Of a DNA stretch of 64,000 nucleotides, positions 32,991-43,704 are shown one piece after another. The position numbers and the translations under genes are program-made. Location of the stretch: assembly GCA_964017195.1 (NCBI GenBank), contig OZ024890.1, positions 24,179,201 to 24,243,200 on the forward strand, read 5' to 3'. Source of the stretch: Siderastrea radians. Its lineage: Eukaryota; Cnidaria; Anthozoa; Scleractinia; Rhizangiidae. How positions within the stretch are numbered: position 1 is the stretch's first letter; each line of letters opens with the position of its first letter. Below the pieces are notes generated by a model. The model was given only the letters and a program-made list of their open reading frames with translations, made no database searches and was not told the DNA's origin.

Positions 32991-34595
32991 ATTAAACGCT
33001 GGCTCTTATACAAGCAGCAGTTTGACTTCCAATTGAAATACTGCCCCGGAAGCAAGAATGCAGCTGACTACCTTTCAAGACACATGATTCCTCTCACCGA
33101 GAGTGACATTAAAACCTGTAATGCCAGAAAACAGGTCGTGCACAGTATCATCACGGACACAACACCGCAAGCCATCACACTAGTTGAAGTCCAAGATGCA
33201 AAAAAGAAGGACCGGGAGCTTAGCAAGCTCATCCCTCTCATTCAGACTGGCAGTCGTAACGCTTGCAAGGCCGATCCAGACCTTGCGAAGTACACACAGG
33301 TGTTCCAAGAGCTCAGCTACCAGGAAGGTGTGGTAACCCGTAGCCATCAGATTGTCATCCCTAAAAGTTTGCTGGAGCGAGTAATTAGCATATGCCATGA
33401 AGGGCACCTGGGAATTGTTAAAACTAAACAGCTTCTACGCTCAAAAGTGTGGTTCCCAGGGATTGACAAGAGCGTAGAAAGGAGAGTCGCTAGTTGCATA
33501 CCCCGTCAAGCTAGCATCAACACTTCACAACGGGAACCTCTAAAGATGTCGCCAACCCCAAATGGTCCATGGCTGGAAGCTTCGGAAGACTTCTGTGGAC
33601 CCTTTCTCACTGGGGAAATGGTTCTGCTTGTCCTAGACGCCTATTCAAAGTATCCCGAGGTAGAGATCGTTTCTAGCACCGCAGCAGGGAATGCCTTCCC
33701 AGCACTGGAAAGAATCTTCGCAACCCACGGGATACCAGAGGTCCTGAAAACCGACAATGGACCCCCTTTTCAAGGCCAGGCTTTCCATGAGTTTGCCACG
33801 GAAAAGGGTTTCCACCATAGGAAAGTAACACCCTTATGGCCGGAAGCTAATGGCCATGCAGAAAACTTTATGAGGAATCTCGACAAGGTCGCAAGAACCG
33901 CACACAGCCAAGGGAAAGATTGGAGGAGAGAGTTATATGTCTTTGTAGCCAACTATCGGGCCACACCACACCCAAGCACGGGGAAAAGCCCTTACGAGTT
34001 ATGCATGAACCGAACAGTGAGGACCAAGCTCCCCACCATCCCACAAGTTAATCCCGATGCCGAAGTCTTGCAGAAGGATCAAGAAGCGAAGGCGCGTATG
34101 AAGGCCCACGCCGACCTCAGGCGACGAACAAAGCCTCACAGCCTGAATGTCGGTGATCACGCTCTTGTTAAGCAGAGACCTCAAAACAAGGCAAGCCCTC
34201 GTTTCAAGCCCGTCCCGTACACAATCCAAGATGTTAAAGGATCTATGATCACCGCCAAGAGAGCAACTGATCAGAAGCTAGTCACCCGCAACAGCTCTTT
34301 CTTCAAGAAACTGCCAAATCCACCAGAGCAAGTTATCCACGAATCCAGTCCAGTACCTCGGATGGAACTACAAGCCCCGCTTGATTTCGATGGACCGGAA
34401 ACCAATGAACACACTGAAATGTCAGCTACTCAAGAGGAGTTTAATCAAGCTACCCCGAGTGAAATCAGTACAGTGAAAGACAATTCTCCACCTAACACAG
34501 TGGATCAACCAGTCCCATCATCACCTGCCCGCTTTTCTCGCAGTGGAAGGCAAATTAGGAAACCGGAATGGACCAAGGACTATGTTATGGACTAA
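32985..34595 (+). CDS. Gypsy integrase (long surviving frame)
   Basis: The 536-codon frame starts at the end of RNase H (NAADYLSRH). It carries the HHCC zinc region (ICHEGHLG; the last Cys pair reads SCIPRQ, losing one Cys). The DDE core keeps its residues: Asp in DFCGPF, Asp in KTDNGPPF, Glu in NGHAENF. A GPY/F-like region and a basic tail with FSRSGRQIRKPEW follow. Integrase joins element cDNA to host DNA. The damaged zinc ligand and upstream frameshifts make activity unlikely. Confidence 0.85.
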   Translation: MRIKRWLLYKQQFDFQLKYCPGSKNAADYLSRHMIPLTESDIKTCNARKQVVHSIITDTTPQAITLVEVQDAKKKDRELSKLIPLIQTGSRNACKADPDLAKYTQVFQELSYQEGVVTRSHQIVIPKSLLERVISICHEGHLGIVKTKQLLRSKVWFPGIDKSVERRVASCIPRQASINTSQREPLKMSPTPNGPWLEASEDFCGPFLTGEMVLLVLDAYSKYPEVEIVSSTAAGNAFPALERIFATHGIPEVLKTDNGPPFQGQAFHEFATEKGFHHRKVTPLWPEANGHAENFMRNLDKVARTAHSQGKDWRRELYVFVANYRATPHPSTGKSPYELCMNRTVRTKLPTIPQVNPDAEVLQKDQEAKARMKAHADLRRRTKPHSLNVGDHALVKQRPQNKASPRFKPVPYTIQDVKGSMITAKRATDQKLVTRNSSFFKKLPNPPEQVIHESSPVPRMELQAPLDFDGPETNEHTEMSATQEEFNQATPSEISTVKDNSPPNTVDQPVPSSPARFSRSGRQIRKPEWTKDYVMD

Positions 34596-34785
34596 GGACT
34601 TTGCTCTGACAGTTAGTTGAACTTTGACAACCTAGTTTTCTTTTGTTAATCAGAACTGTCAGCTCTGCATAGCAATGATCATTATCGGTTATTTGCTGTT
34701 ATTTTGTGTTATGTCGTTTTTCGCACATTTTTTTGTTTATTTCATTTTTCTTTACTCATCTGATTTGTATCTACCCGGGGAGAAA
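34596..34785 (+). promoter_or_regulatory. Gypsy 3' untranslated region with polypurine tract
   Basis: The polypurine tract ggggagaaa (34777-34785) directly precedes the 3' LTR and would prime plus-strand synthesis. The rest is T-rich. Confidence 0.75.
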
Positions 34786-36706
34786 TGTAATGTTCATATT
34801 AGGTCAGCGGTTACCCGTTTAGTCATCCGGGCATTTGAATTTTAGGCAGACCTTCGCTACGGACCACGTGTGTGATTTTGAGTCTTCGTGTTTACCCACA
34901 GGCAGCCCAAGCTAAGGTTGAGAGCTGCGCATAAATTAGACTGTTTTTTCCACGCTATGCATAATAATGACATCAGCATACTATGCATAATAATGACATC
35001 TGCAACATTTTAGAGTTTGTATGGAAATGATACAAAACGTCTCAAATTGCCACAAATCAGAAAGAAGTCGAAATAAAAAAGATTTGCCTTATTTCATTGT
35101 TGTATTGATCATTACTTGAGGGCTTCCTGGGCTGGTTTGAAGCTTTTTGGGCGAGAAATTGAGGTTTATATTTTTCATCAGTTACTGAACGTTTAGAATT
35201 AATTAAAGGTAGGAAACAGTTTCACACTGCACCTCACTTGAGGTTCGATAAATTCCATCACAATAAACGAATCGCCCTACAACTTCAAAGGTGTATTCTT
35301 GGGTCTTGCGCATACCTCTGTTCTTTCTCATGGGTTAAGTTCCAGATCCTATTTTAAACCGTCGAAAATCCCTCTTAAATACGAAACTCGCCTTTCCTGG
35401 TATGCGTTTTCATTTGAAGTGCACACATGAATCATTGCGAGCCGCGTTTCGACGACAAAATGTCCCTCAGCCGGGACAGGCTCAGTGAGATTGTCGACAT
35501 TAGCAAACACGACACTGCGGAGTCCAGAGATTTCGGTTTACAGAAACAGAGAAATATTAGAACGGCCGTGAAATTCACTCGCCTCACTTGACTTGGAAAA
35601 CCATAATTTTGTTTTAGGGACGAAAGAAGAAATATCTTTTGCTGCACTCTAATCAATCCATTCGATGATTTTATGCCGAGTATTTGGCGCAAGTGATCCT
35701 GCTCACTGCCCGCAAATCAACCTCATTATTTAATTCCCGTATATAGGGTTGTCTGCCCTAAAAAAAGATATTGCAGTGACCGTGGAAAATACCCACCACA
35801 ATTTCCATTCCTTTGAAAACCGGCGCAATTTTTTTTCTAGATGGAAACTGCTCCTCGTCTCTGCTTCTAAATTTCGACAACATTTTTTCGGTAAACAGGT
35901 AAATGTGACGGAACAAATCACTATGCTAATATATTGTCGCACGAAGACATTAAAGCGTGTTCGTGGCGTCAAGTGAGGCGACTAAATTTCACAGGTGTGC
36001 CGATAGTTTTCTATTTCCCTCAAACCGACCTCTCTGGACTCCGCAGTGGCGCCTTCTGCTTGTGGACAATCTCACTCAGCCTCTCCCCGGCTGAGGGACA
36101 TTTTGTCGTCGAAACGCGGCTCGCAATGATTCATGTGTGCACTTCAAATGAAAACGCATACCAGGAAAGGCGAGTTTCGTATTTAAGAGGGATTTTCGAC
36201 GGTTTAAAATAGGATCTGGAACTTAACCCATGAGAAAGAACAGAGGTATGCGCAAGACCCAAGAATACACCTTTGAAGTTGTAGGGCGATTCGTTTATTG
36301 TGATGGAATTTATCGAACCTCAAGTGGGGTTCAGTGTGAAACTGTTTCCTGCCTTTAATTAATTCTAAACGTTCAGTAACTGATGAAAAATATAAACCTC
36401 AATTTCTCGCCCAAAAAGCTTCAAACCAGCCCAGGAACCCCTCCAATAATGACCAATAAAAAAATGAAATAAGACAAATCTTTTTTATTTCGACTTCTTT
36501 CTGATTTGTGGCAATTTGAGACGTTTTGTATCATTTCCATACAAACTCTTAAATGTTGCCAATGTCATTCATTATTATGCATAGCGTGGAAAAAACAGTC
36601 TAATCTATGCGCAGCTCTCAACCTTAGCTTGGGCTGCCTGTGGTTTACCGAGATTAAAGCTGTTTTGTTGGATAATTCTGGTCTGTTTACTGCTGTGGAC
36701 ATTATA
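34786..36706 (+). repeat. Gypsy 3' LTR, split by a foldback element
   Basis: The LTR runs 34786-34896 and resumes at 36650-36706. Between them are the foldback and its duplicated gtttacc. It ends gtggacattata, then ccgac. Confidence 0.85.
34897..36642. mobile_element. 1.75-kb foldback element, cacagg ends, 7-bp target duplication
   Basis: Inverted arms of about 700 bp (34897 to about 35600 and about 35955 to 36642) surround a 350-bp spacer without coding signs. Ends are cacaggcagcccaagc and its complement. The duplication gtttacc (34890-34896, 36643-36649) is confirmed against the intact 5' LTR. The arms differ by point changes and small indels. Open frames at 35432-35972 are mirror artefacts. 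Confidence 0.9.
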
Positions 36707-36840
36707 CCGACGGGCTTTGGGAAGTCTTTGATTTATCAAGTCCTTCCGCTTGTGCTAGACCATGTTTCAAACCAAACAACCGGATCATATAGCAAGCGCT
36801 TATACACGCATTTCCAAATAAACAACTCGGAGTCATCGTA
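36707..36840 (+). pseudogene. RecQ-like helicase exon, 3' part after the gypsy insertion
   Basis: The sequence continues Walker A (GFGKSLIYQVLPLVLDHVSN) and then loses the RecQ pattern within about 15 codons, before motif Ia. Either an intron or an older truncation lies here. Confidence 0.75.
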
Positions 36841-37200
36841 GCAGTTGATGTTCGCATTTAACGAAGAATGGATGATTTCTGCAAAATTTGTAGCACTTGT
36901 TCATTCACCGTACAAGGCGACGAACACGTAAAAAACACTTTGAAACGCTCTCGACAAATTTCTTCTGTGTTTCGGCCATCCGAAACGGAACACAAGCTAA
37001 GATGTCTAACACATCACCGGAAAACCACGGTCGCTTTTTTGCGCGAAAATTTACTTCCTTGTCAACTTGCCGAAACGTGATTGGATGTAAACACAAAGGG
37101 AAAAGAATGTGGTTAGGATCGAAGCAGCCGTTTGTTGTTTTCCCCGCCGGTCGAGCTCGCGGGGAAGCCTGTTCACAGATATGGTTGCGTGCCAATATTC
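36841..37200. other. Right arm of the RecQ-bearing element; unidentified short frame
   Basis: A frame from ATG 36868 (MDDFCKICSTCSF, 70 codons) has two Cys pairs but matches no family I know. Overlapping frames on both strands make it unreliable. Confidence 0.3.
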
Positions 37201-37908
37201 CACACGTTCCAGCAGATTGACTTATCGATTTATTACAATTGATGTTTCACAATCTCCTGGCCGAAAACTTAAGGCAGCAATCACTAAACTAAGATATAAA
37301 GGAAATCCTTGTTCCAGACGAAGTGTAATCCTTTCAAGCAAAGCAATTGACTGTGTGATTGCATAAGATCCAACACGTCAAAAGGCACATACTGTAAAAT
37401 TTATTTCAATAATGGTTTTCATTTAGAAATAATAAAATAACCTTACGCATCTCCCCTGCAAAAATGTCAAAATAATGCAATACTTATTTGCAACGAGTTG
37501 AAAATCTCTGACGTTTACCATAAGCGTTTCACTTAGTACTTCCGGTTTCGTTCCGTCTTCTGAAAGCGAAACTAGAAATGCACTTCGTAAACAAGTCGAA
37601 AATGAAGTAAGGGTGTGATTTTGATAAAAGTTTCCCTCGGAAAGTCACTGAAATTTGATTTTGTTTTACTGAAAGGTTTTCACTTTATTTGGCTATTTTA
37701 TATTTTTTTTACTTTCTTTTCTTCGGACCAAAACGATCAATACTCGGTTGACCGCATGCTTAAATAGCAAGTTATGGGACGGTACACAATCTACAGTCTA
37801 CAAATCCAATCTTGCAAATTTAAAATATTTTGAAAGCGAAACATATATAGATACAGGCACTATGGAACAATAAATCCTACTCTATTAGCTTAATAAGATT
37901 GTACTCAC
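37201..37908. other. IRG intron-side sequence, no gene
   Basis: On the minus strand this follows the IRG exon 1 donor. I looked for an exon 2 with DLPGIG and TKID motifs and found none. Confidence 0.5.
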
Positions 37909-38123
37909 TCTCGTATTGCGTTGATGAAACTGGATTTTCCAACTCCCGAGTTGCCAGTGACTGCGATGTTCACCTCGACTTCTCGCCATCTATCCAGTCT
38001 CTTCTTGAAGAACTCTGTAACATTCGAAACGCCTTTTTCATCAACCTCTTCTAGAAGGTTTTCAATTTCTTTTGATTCCCAACTCTTCAGACTCTCGGAT
38101 CCAATATTTCCAACAACATCCAT
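37909..38123 (-). CDS. IRG-like GTPase exon 1 with P-loop
   Basis: From the ATG at 38121-38123 the exon encodes about 71 residues (MDVVGNIGSESLKSWES, acidic helix, then RWREVEVNIAVTGNSGVGKS) and ends NAIR plus two bases at a strong donor (ga|gtgagtac). GNSGVGKSS is the G1/P-loop of IRG GTPases. The phase needs one base from exon 2, which is what the acceptors at 60494 and 4624 supply. No exon 2 lies within the next 8.8 kb except the headless remnant at 28506-29056. The gene is probably broken by the intervening elements. An in-frame TTG lies 13 codons upstream of the chosen ATG. Confidence 0.8.
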
Positions 38124-38237
38124 GACGAATTCAGGGATAAATGAAAAGTTTATTGTCCCCAAGGCAGGTGCGTCGTGGCCTCTGTACCGATAGCAAAAAT
38201 ATCATATCGCAATCTCGTTCCTAGAGGCTGCGTTCCT

Positions 38238-38727
38238 TATGGTCAGCAGAAAGGAAATACCAAGGGATTATTATCCTTTTCGTGTACTTCAAAAGGGGCC
38301 ACTATTCAGAGGAAGTGATTTATCCGAGGCAAATTTTACGGTGTTTCGGAAACAATTATTTTAAAACGTTGTTCCGTAGAAAGAGAGGAGGGGGAGAGAG
38401 AATTATGCGAGAGAGGCACAGACCATCGGTGCTGATGCTGTTGACGACGGTGTAACGCAAGAGATCTGGCCCAATTTCAAATTCAGCTGCGCTCTTACGT
38501 ACTCTTACGTGGGTTCCTCACTATACCCGGCTATTTTCTCTATGTGCTTTTCTACGGAAGTAGTTTACCTGGTGCAACGAGAAATAGCTCTTGGTTGCAG
38601 ATAACATATGCATCAACGCCGTCAAAAACGTGAGCACGCTGCATGTGTCACGTTTAACTACTACATGTGTGCGCGCTCAAGATTTATTCACATTTGGAAA
38701 GTTTGAAACAAAACTTCCCCAAAACGC
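38238..38727. repeat. Dispersed repeat R, copy 2 (uninterrupted)
   Basis: Counterpart of 22399-23330 without the MITE; the site gttcctcactata is intact. It lies just upstream of IRG exon 1 on the minus strand and could overlap its promoter. Confidence 0.75.
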
Positions 38728-38965
38728 ACTATTGAAAACTTAATTTTGTAAGAACTATCGATTCGTTGTTGGTACACGCGCGTGGTTAAAATCTGTTCCT
38801 GTTTTCCATTATAAAATAAGGTCATTTTATGTCGAATCCGACCACCAATTCTAAATATTGGCTTTGATTGTTGTCTTTCAGGTTTTTCTTGGAAAGACTA
38901 AATTCTTCATACAACTGGTCAGTGTCCCGATAAAGCATACTCCAGTTTAGACCAGAACCTTCTGA
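38728..38965. other. No supported feature
   Basis: AT-rich sequence with no motif. Confidence 0.4.
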
Positions 38966-39140
38966 CTTCTATATAGCCTGCTTGCAGGCGGTTTGTGGGT
39001 GTTTTTATCGCAGAAAAACCTCGGGAAAAGAGGAGGTCGCGATCGCCGGCGCCATCTTGGAGGCGTGCGAAAATCGGGCTGGGGCGAGTGACAAAGGGAG
39101 GGGGCGGGGAACGAGAGAAAAAACCGCCTGCCCGAAGACC
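38966..39140. repeat. GC-rich MITE-like block (agcctgcttgcaggcgg)
   Basis: Starts with a short palindrome, tagcctgcttgcaggcggttt, and ends near aaaaccgcctgcccg, a partial inverted match. It contains cggcgccatcttgg and a G-rich patch. Open frames on both strands reflect composition only. Confidence 0.45.
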
Positions 39141-39268
39141 CGTCTTCTGCGAGTCGCAGATTTTCACTTCGTCCGCCGGCGGACGAGGCATTTTGTTTGG
39201 TCGATTTGCTGTCAATCATTGTCAGTTTGGAGTCACTCAGCGAAGAAGCAGATCAGTGAGACAAAATA

Positions 39269-39582
39269 ATGTCGGAGAAGCCTGAGCAAAGGCAAGCCGT
39301 TAGCAGTCTACAAAAAGGTGAGATGTCCTGGCTGTTCTGCTTACTGGCTTTGGGAAAAGCATGATTTTTACGGTCGTCGAAATAGCAAAGAGGGAGAGCG
39401 GCCGTTCATCGTGTGTGTTGTAAATTTGCTCGTTGAAAAGCATAGTTTCGGACCAGACAGCGCAACTGGAAGGTCTCTGTACCGCAGTAGAACTCACAGC
39501 TGAGAACGTTAGCAGAGTACTGGAGAAGCCAGCCAAGTTAATTTACAGTTCTGCCGAACAAGTGTTGGAAGGATATGTGTGA
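39269..39582 (+). pseudogene. RecQ-like DNA helicase fragment, frameshifted
   Basis: From ATG 39269: MSEKPEQRQAVSSLQKG. After a shift, DVLAVLLTGFGKSMIFTVVE (Walker A with GFGKS; Pro before Thr replaced by Leu). After another shift, ERPFIVCVVNLL (motif Ia-like). Finally QLEGLCTAVELTAENVSRVL and AKLIYSSAEQVLEGYV to a stop. At least two frameshifts and a small deletion between VVNLL and QLEG are needed to align it with the family. The DEAH box is missing. A different subfamily from the other two fragments, judging by sequence. Confidence 0.75.
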
Positions 39583-40548
39583 ATGAGTAGGCTTTTTCAA
39601 ATTAGACAAGCAAGTTGTTTTGATGTTATGCAAATTTGTGATGTGAAAGTCCATTGGTTTAAGTTAGCTAAAGGTTAAATATACCGCTTGTTTTATAACA
39701 AACTCAATCGGTTTACTTTATTGAAGCGAGCTTTAAGTCGAAATATGTCGCTTTCTAAAAGAAACCTCAAATACACATTCTCTGTTTAGCGCTGAAAGCG
39801 ATGTGTCGTTGCAAATGTCGCGGGGATTTGACGAAAACTTCAAACACAATCTCAATCAACTTGTTTATGGCGATCGAACTGTGTGTTAGACGTGAATTGT
39901 AAAACTCGGCCAGTTGATTTTCATGTTTTACTGACAATAAAGCCAAAGAAATTTGGTAAAACACGTCACGACTGCAAACGAATGAAAACTGCGGTCGATT
40001 GCCCGCACGGACTTTGGATGTTTATAACTTTTTTAATAAGCAAGCTAGAGCCACCAAACGTGGTGACTTTTCCTAAAATTAATCTGGGAACAATTTAGTG
40101 TAGTAAGTCCTTGTCTATTAAGTTTGACGTTACCATGGCAACCACTTTTTGACAAGCGGTTTTTTCAATTTTTGAATTTCACTCTTTTTAATAAAAAATC
40201 TTTGCTCTTTTGAAGTAAATTTTACATTTTTGGATCATTTCAGTGTTAATTTATTGATTTTGATCACTTCTTGATCAATTTTGGCGGGTTTTGAAGGTTT
40301 TTGGAAAATTTAAGAAATCCAAGATGGCGGATCCAAGATGGCCGCAGTTTGAGAACAAAACGTTATTGTGAAGTCATATGACGTCATCAAATAAGGTTGC
40401 GGACCTCAGTGGAAACATTTTCGGACGTACTATCTGTGCTTATAGTTTCGTTGTCATAGCTTTAATATTCTCGTAGTTAAGAAATGGGGGCGGAATTCGG
40501 CCCCCCCCCCTCCCCGGTCCCACAGGACCAAAAAAAGCCCAGACATAA
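39583..40548. other. No supported gene
   Basis: Includes aagatggcgga-type phrases near 40320 and a poly-C patch near 40501. Nothing coding is recognised. Confidence 0.5.
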
Positions 40549-40797
40549 ATAAGAAACGTCAGCATTTTGATAGCCTATACAATAAGTCGAAGATTCTCTT
40601 TCTTTTAAAAAATGTTGATCTTTTTATCTTTAGTCTTGCAGCTGCTAATATTCATTCTTGCGGGGACTATAGACAGAGGTATGTCACTTAAACGTTGAAA
40701 CTTCTATAAGATGTGACCACAATCAAGATCCTACTGTTTATAAAGTTACTAAAATAAACTGTAATGAAAAAACAGCAAAGAAAAAACGACGAGCGAG

Positions 40798-40842
40798 TTG
40801 GTTTTCCCGATATTTCGGACAGTCAAGCCGTCCTTCTTCGGG
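40798..40842 (-). ncRNA. Hammerhead-like motif in Penelope 3' region, one core substitution
   Basis: On the minus strand: ccc, ccgaaga in place of CUGANGA (U4 changed to C), stem II ggac...gtcc, gaaa, tatc, ggg. Stem I ccc/ggg and stem II pair. The core change may abolish cleavage. Confidence 0.45.
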
Positions 40843-41037
40843 GGATTTAATGAAAATACGGATAGTCGTTACAATATGTAGTAAAACGGTTACAGTAGAT
40901 ATATGACACGATTGTTTGGAATTTAAAATTAAAACCAGCCAATGAGGACGACGCAAAATTACCATGAATAAACAAAGAGAAGTGTGAAAATAAATAAATA
41001 AATAAATAAAAATAATAAAGAAATTTAAAAAAGAGGA

Positions 41038-41456
41038 TTAATAGTCATCTTCTCTGTTTATACCATGTGATTGCATAGTTTTGGCCTTATCTATATAAAA
41101 TGATTCGCGAGCTCTACGTATGGATTCTCTTTTAGAATTAATGAGTTCGAGTGGAATAAGTTCGATGTCCGTGAGTTTGTGTCCATTTTGATTAAAGTGC
41201 TGCGGTACTCTGCATCGGTGGTCTTGTTTTGTATGGCTCTACGATGCTCTCCAAATCTGTCACGTAGTGCGCGCTTTGTTTGTCCAACGTATTCTGCTGA
41301 AGCATTTGGAGTGTTTTTGCATTTTCGGCATTGGATCATGTAGATGAGGTTTTTGGATGCACAAGTGATTGTTTGCTTGACATGATGTACTTGGCAACAG
41401 CCACAATCAAAGACCACGCAAGTCACGCAAGTCACCCCCTCTTGACCATTCGACAC
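41038..41456 (-). pseudogene. Penelope GIY-YIG endonuclease domain, frameshifted
   Basis: The frame reads a Cys-rich linker (DCGCCQVHH), then NLIYMIQCRKC, EYVGQTKRALRDRFGEH and RRAIQNKT: the GIY-YIG fold of Penelope endonucleases (IY ... YVG, catalytic Arg, later Glu). A shift near 41215 moves the end (HFNQNGHKLTDIELIPLE ... FYIDKAKTMQSHG) to another frame, ending at 41038. The enzyme nicks target DNA for reverse transcription. Confidence 0.8.
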
Positions 41457-41458
41457 TG

Positions 41459-43245
41459 GTGAATCTATCCCAAGTCACCCTCACGAAACAGGAACTAGAC
41501 CTTTTATCACGAGGTCTAACATTCTGCCCTATTCCCCTCAAGCTCAACCACACGGAATTACGAGCCGATCTAGCTGATTTCATCTGCCGTCTACGTCTAC
41601 AAGAATATTTTTACGACCCGTCTAGATCACATAAAGAAGCTCCCCGTTTCTGTAACAAGTCATCTTGGACCCCGCCTCACAACAGGGAAATTGCCCTGGA
41701 AGCCTTTATTAAGGCTGTTGAAGAAGTAAAAAATATCACACCATACAAGATCGGCTCAAACCTTACTGTTCAAGAAAAAGAAGCACTTCACAATCTCATG
41801 TCCCGCACAGACATCATTATCAAACCAGCGGACAAAGGCTCAGCAACGGTTGTTATGGACAGAGAGTGGTACTTGCGTGAATGCTACCGTCAACTTGAAA
41901 ATACGAACTTTTGTTAAAAAACAAACGAAGACTGCGAAAGTATGCATTCAAGTAAAACGCTATGTGGACAGTTTACTACTCGATGGTTTTATCGATGAGA
42001 ATACCCATGGCTATCTCATCATCAAAGAACCACGCCCATCACGCTTCTACATCAGCCCAAAAATCCACAAGCAGGGAAACCCTGGACGCCCAATAGTTTC
42101 AAATAACGATCACCCTACTGAGAGAATATCAGAATTTGTCGACCGCCACCTGAACCCTGAAGCTCCCAAACTTCCATTGTACATTAAAGACACTACCCAC
42201 TTCTTAACCAAACTCAATTCACTCAAAGATATCCCAGCTGGTGCTATTCTTGTTACCCTTGACATAGCGTCTCTATACACCAACATACCGCACAAAGACG
42301 GGATACAGGCATGCAGAGACGCCCTAGTCCAACGCACAGAGAACCCGATACCCACAGAGAGACTTTGTGACATGATACGCATGATCCTGACGATCAACAC
42401 ATTTGAATTCAAAACGAATTCTATATACAAAAACATGGGACGGCGATGGGAAACAAGATGGCCCCGGCATACGCGACCCTGTTCATGGGAACGTTTGAAA
42501 AACAAGCCTTGGAAGGAGCCAAAACAAAACCCTGTCTGGTGGCGTTACCTTGATGATATTTTTATGATATGGACTGGGAATGAGGATGAACTCAGAGAAT
42601 TTATTGAATATTTAAACAATTTACATCCGACAATCAAGTTTACTTCAGAGCAATCATCATCTTCAGTTGCTTTCCTTGACACTACCGTAACCATCAAAGA
42701 CGGAAAATTTCAACAGATCTCTATGTGAAGCCAACTGACACCCACCAATACCTCCTCAGCTCATCTTGCCACCCACATCATACAAAAAGATCCATCCCCT
42801 ACAGTCTTGGATTACGCCTCCGCCGCATTTGTTCAAATGACACCGCATTTAACAAAGGGCGTGATGAACTCGCCGAACACTTAAAGAAAAGAGGTTACAA
42901 GAAAAAACTAATTTTGCGTGAGATCACCAAAAATCTAAACAAGTGCCGCGAGATCAAGCACTAAAACCAGGCGTCCCAAAAAACAAATGCAACCAAGGCA
43001 TCCCGTTCATAGTCACCTACAATCCAGCTTCTCCAAAGCTTAACAAGATCATTTCTAAACACTTTCCCATACTTCAGTCTTCAAACCGTTGCAAAGACGT
43101 TGTTTCTGAAAAACCATTCATCGCATACAGACGCCCACGCAACCTCCGAGATTTCCTCGTAAAAGCAAAAGTAAAAAATACACAGACACAACAGACAAGC
43201 CCGCCAAGAATCAAGAAATGTAAATCAAAGAAATGCTGTTTTTTC
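41459..43245 (+). pseudogene. Penelope reverse transcriptase, frameshifted
   Basis: Starts at the usual N-terminal phrase NLSQVTLTKQELDLLSRGL and carries KPADKGSATVV, FYISPKIHKQGNPGRPIVS, VTLDIASLYTNIPH (motif A) and the catalytic RYLDDIFMIW (about 42543-42572). Frame breaks near 41915, 42435-42535, 42720 and 42955 split it into four frames. The later part (PFIVTYNPASPKLNKIISKH ... NLRDFLVKAK) ends at a Cys-rich linker, where the inverted GIY-YIG half would continue. Confidence 0.85.
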
Positions 43246-43704
43246 ATTATAGTATGTCACTTAATTTGAGCAAATTAGATTATATTTTATTCAGTTTTCT
43301 TTTTCGTATTGTCGAGTTTTATCTTTATGTTGTAATTGTATTTTGTGTAATACCATGTACTCGTTTGGGAAAACCGAAATGAATTGTTGTTGTTGCTGTT
43401 GTTGCTTTCTCACACAACATTAAAATGTAATCTTGTTTTGCAGATGTGAAAGCTTGGTGGGAACGGTTGCCGAGAATTAGTTTTTGACAAAAAGAAACCG
43501 TTCATCAGTAGGCGCTAGTTTAGAGGCAGAAAGTCCTTCACTACACCATCCATCAAAGAAAACAAAAAGAGAGTTTATGAAATCAGGGGACTTACATATG
43601 TAGCTTTTAAGGATATATTGAATGTCAGTAAATCAAATGAACATTTTTGGGATATTTTCCAAGGTATTTATTCCACGAGTTATTTTTGAAAGATTTCTCT
43701 TTTA

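Larger units (their letters stand above)
30126..36706 (+). mobile_element. Gypsy (Mag-like) LTR retrotransposon, degraded, with nested foldback
   Basis: Near-identical LTRs bound gag, protease, reverse transcriptase, RNase H and integrase in gypsy order. The 5-bp target duplication is ccgac. The primer site fits tRNA-Ser. Short LTRs (172 bp), two Cys-His knuckles and the tRNA-Ser primer suggest the Mag lineage. Several frameshifts and stops show that it is dead, although the LTRs remain similar. The 3' LTR is interrupted by the element at 34897-36642. Confidence 0.9.
29850..37190. mobile_element. Probable TIR element carrying a RecQ-like exon, expanded by nested insertions
   Basis: Imperfect inverted repeats lie at about 29868-29927 (caaacgtttgcttcaatcc ... 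ccaatcac) and about 37083-37135 (reverse complement caaacggctgcttcgatcc ... ccaatcac). Outer ends are uncertain. Removing the gypsy insertion leaves roughly 0.75 kb with the helicase exon between the repeats, as in 23592-24793. Confidence 0.45.
40691..43251. mobile_element. Penelope-like element with inverted 5' part and 12-bp target duplication
   Basis: The duplication gtatgtcactta lies at 40679-40690 and 43252-43263; the empty site is at about 25757-25769. Inside, the reverse-transcriptase half runs on the plus strand (41459 to about 43245). The GIY-YIG half and 3' region run on the minus strand (41456 to 40691). The halves meet head to head and appear complementary with little or no protein overlap, so the copy looks like one element with a 5' inversion. 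Confidence 0.85.

Noticed and set aside
35432..35972. Open frames within the 34897 foldback
   Set aside because: They occur in mirror-image pairs or the short spacer and show no protein features.
38982..39285. Arg-rich open frames on both strands
   Set aside because: Explained by GC-rich MITE composition; both strands are equally open.
41038..43245. Penelope element with naturally permuted domains (N-terminal GIY-YIG, as in Naiad-type elements)
   Set aside because: The GIY-YIG and reverse-transcriptase parts are on opposite strands, and their protein ends match a normal C-terminal GIY-YIG order after un-inverting.
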